From positions 1 through 12,163 of the forward strand of contig DMLH01000071.1 of the NCBI GenBank assembly GCA_003453435.1: a stretch of DNA of 12,163 nt. Reading direction: 5' to 3'. The notes under the pieces are model-generated. The model was not told the origin of the DNA. It did not search any database and worked only from the letters and a program-made list of their open reading frames with translations. The first letter of the stretch is position 1. Every line of letters begins with the position of its first letter. Below, piece after piece: positions 11,537 to 12,163 of the stretch. Both the position numbers and the translations under genes were made by a program. The stretch comes from Clostridiales bacterium (GTDB taxonomy: Bacteria > Bacillota > Clostridia > Christensenellales > UBA1242).

Positions 11537-12163
11537 TTATATCAAATCTTGCAAAACTTGCATTGTATCTTCATCAAAACAAATTGTTTTGTTTTTATTT
11601 TCTTCTGTTGCTATTGGATAATCTTTGTTTATGCGAATAAGGTTAAAGTTTTTGTTTTGATAAACCATTCTTTCAAATGGATATTTGATTATTGCAGGAG
11701 TATTATAACCAACCCCAATTTCAAGCAAAACAACTTTTTTATCTTTTATTTTGTCAAGAAATTCTTGATACAATCTAGCGTGTTCATACCAGCCAGCGTC
11801 TTGAACAAACTTATCGTCTGCACGCAAATTCATTTCCATCTTTCTTCCACAAACAGGACATTTTGGAATAAGCTCAGTTGGGACTTTTCCGTCTTTTTGC
11901 TCACGATACATTTTTTCAATAAGTTCTTTGTTGTCATAAGTTTTATCGTGGCAAGGAACAGAACATTGAAACAAGCCATAATCGCCTTGTGTGTAAAATA
12001 GTTTATTTTTGTCAAATCCAGCAATTTGAAATTGATGGTCAACGTTTGTTGTAATGACAAAGTATTCTTTGTCTTTTACTAAATCAAAAAGTTTTGCATA
12101 CGCTTTATTTGGTGTTTGTTCTAAATATCTATTTATGTAAACATATCTTGACCAATAAGCCCA
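11537..12163 (-). CDS. Sirtuin family protein, class M-like, 5' end outside window
   Basis: 208 residues in frame to the window edge; the N-terminus with the NAD-binding GAGxS motif is missing. Visible sirtuin features are FVITTNVDHQFQIAGF, the usual TQNxDxLxxxAG segment, and then YTQGDYGLFQCS, where common sirtuins have LHGxxxxxxC. The catalytic His is therefore Gln. A zinc site is formed by CSVPC and CPVCG. The nucleotide-binding LLEIGVGYNTPAII region corresponds to the GTSLxVxP segment, followed by INKDYP. His-to-Gln replacement is known from class M sirtuins (SirTM), which ADP-ribosylate proteins and are often encoded with a macrodomain hydrolase and lipoylation proteins. Those partners would lie outside this window. 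The reading frame continues past the TTG at 11974, so that codon is not the start. Confidence 0.85.
   Translation of the reverse strand, partial: WAYWSRYVYINRYLEQTPNKAYAKLFDLVKDKEYFVITTNVDHQFQIAGFDKNKLFYTQGDYGLFQCSVPCHDKTYDNKELIEKMYREQKDGKVPTELIPKCPVCGRKMEMNLRADDKFVQDAGWYEHARLYQEFLDKIKDKKVVLLEIGVGYNTPAIIKYPFERMVYQNKNFNLIRINKDYPIATEENKNKTICFDEDTMQVLQDLI

Noticed and set aside
11510..12001. Plus-strand open frame of 163 codons
   Set aside because: It is antisense to the sirtuin, whose motifs are clear on the minus strand; the plus-strand product is a meaningless aromatic-rich sequence.
1..12163. Mycoplasma-type code with UGA as Trp
   Set aside because: All visible stops are TAA, which is compatible with UGA reassignment. 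However, the tRNA-Trp anticodon is CCA, Trp residues are encoded by TGG, and no gene needs UGA to be sense.

Overview
The window looks like a chromosomal stretch from an AT-rich, low-GC Gram-positive bacterium, probably an uncultured Clostridia- or Bacilli-type lineage. The support is strong A/T bias in third positions and spacers, sigma-A-like TTGACA/TATAAT promoters, U-tailed hairpin terminators after most genes, and a Firmicutes-style gene set. All ten genes whose 3' end lies in the window stop with TAA. The only tryptophan tRNA seen has anticodon CCA, and nothing requires UGA to be read as Trp.

Layout, left to right. (1) hisS (histidyl-tRNA synthetase), minus strand. (2) A crowded tRNA-Trp locus, 1390-1980. 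An intact tRNA-Trp gene with its own candidate promoter and terminator sits inside a 410-bp segment bounded by 33-bp inverted repeats. That segment is flanked by a tRNA-Trp 5' fragment on one side and a 3' fragment on the other. (3) A TtcA-like tRNA thiolation enzyme, a short helix-turn-helix gene remnant, and an orphan CsoR/FrmR-family repressor divergent from eno (enolase). (4) A divergent pair, a SLOG-fold nucleotide-binding-like protein (minus) and a small XRE repressor (plus), separated by two copies of a 24-bp palindromic operator. (5) A tRNA-Gly(CCC) locus with an extra 3' fragment, then a 98-bp imperfect palindrome. (6) dut (dUTPase), an RNase II/R family exonuclease, a membrane-anchored C39-like cysteine-peptidase-fold protein, and an NrnA-like DHH/DHHA1 phosphoesterase. 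(7) A 650-bp gene-free region with a perfect 69-bp direct repeat, each copy carrying a tRNA 3' end plus terminator but no tRNA body. (8) The 3' two-thirds of a sirtuin with the catalytic His replaced by Gln, as in class M (ADP-ribosylating) sirtuins.

The genes are mostly single transcription units with their own promoter and terminator. The shared themes are RNA and nucleotide metabolism (HisRS, TtcA-like, RNase R-like, NrnA-like, dUTPase) and small autoregulatory repressors.

Two patterns stand out. First, all three tRNA-related loci share a design: a tRNA 3' end, then a terminator, with a 12-13-bp perfect inverted repeat enclosing the terminator, plus extra orphan tRNA 3' ends and related hairpin sequences. 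Second, three genes (TtcA-like, dut, and the C39-like gene) have TATAAT exactly six bases before the ATG and no ribosome binding site, which predicts leaderless mRNAs.
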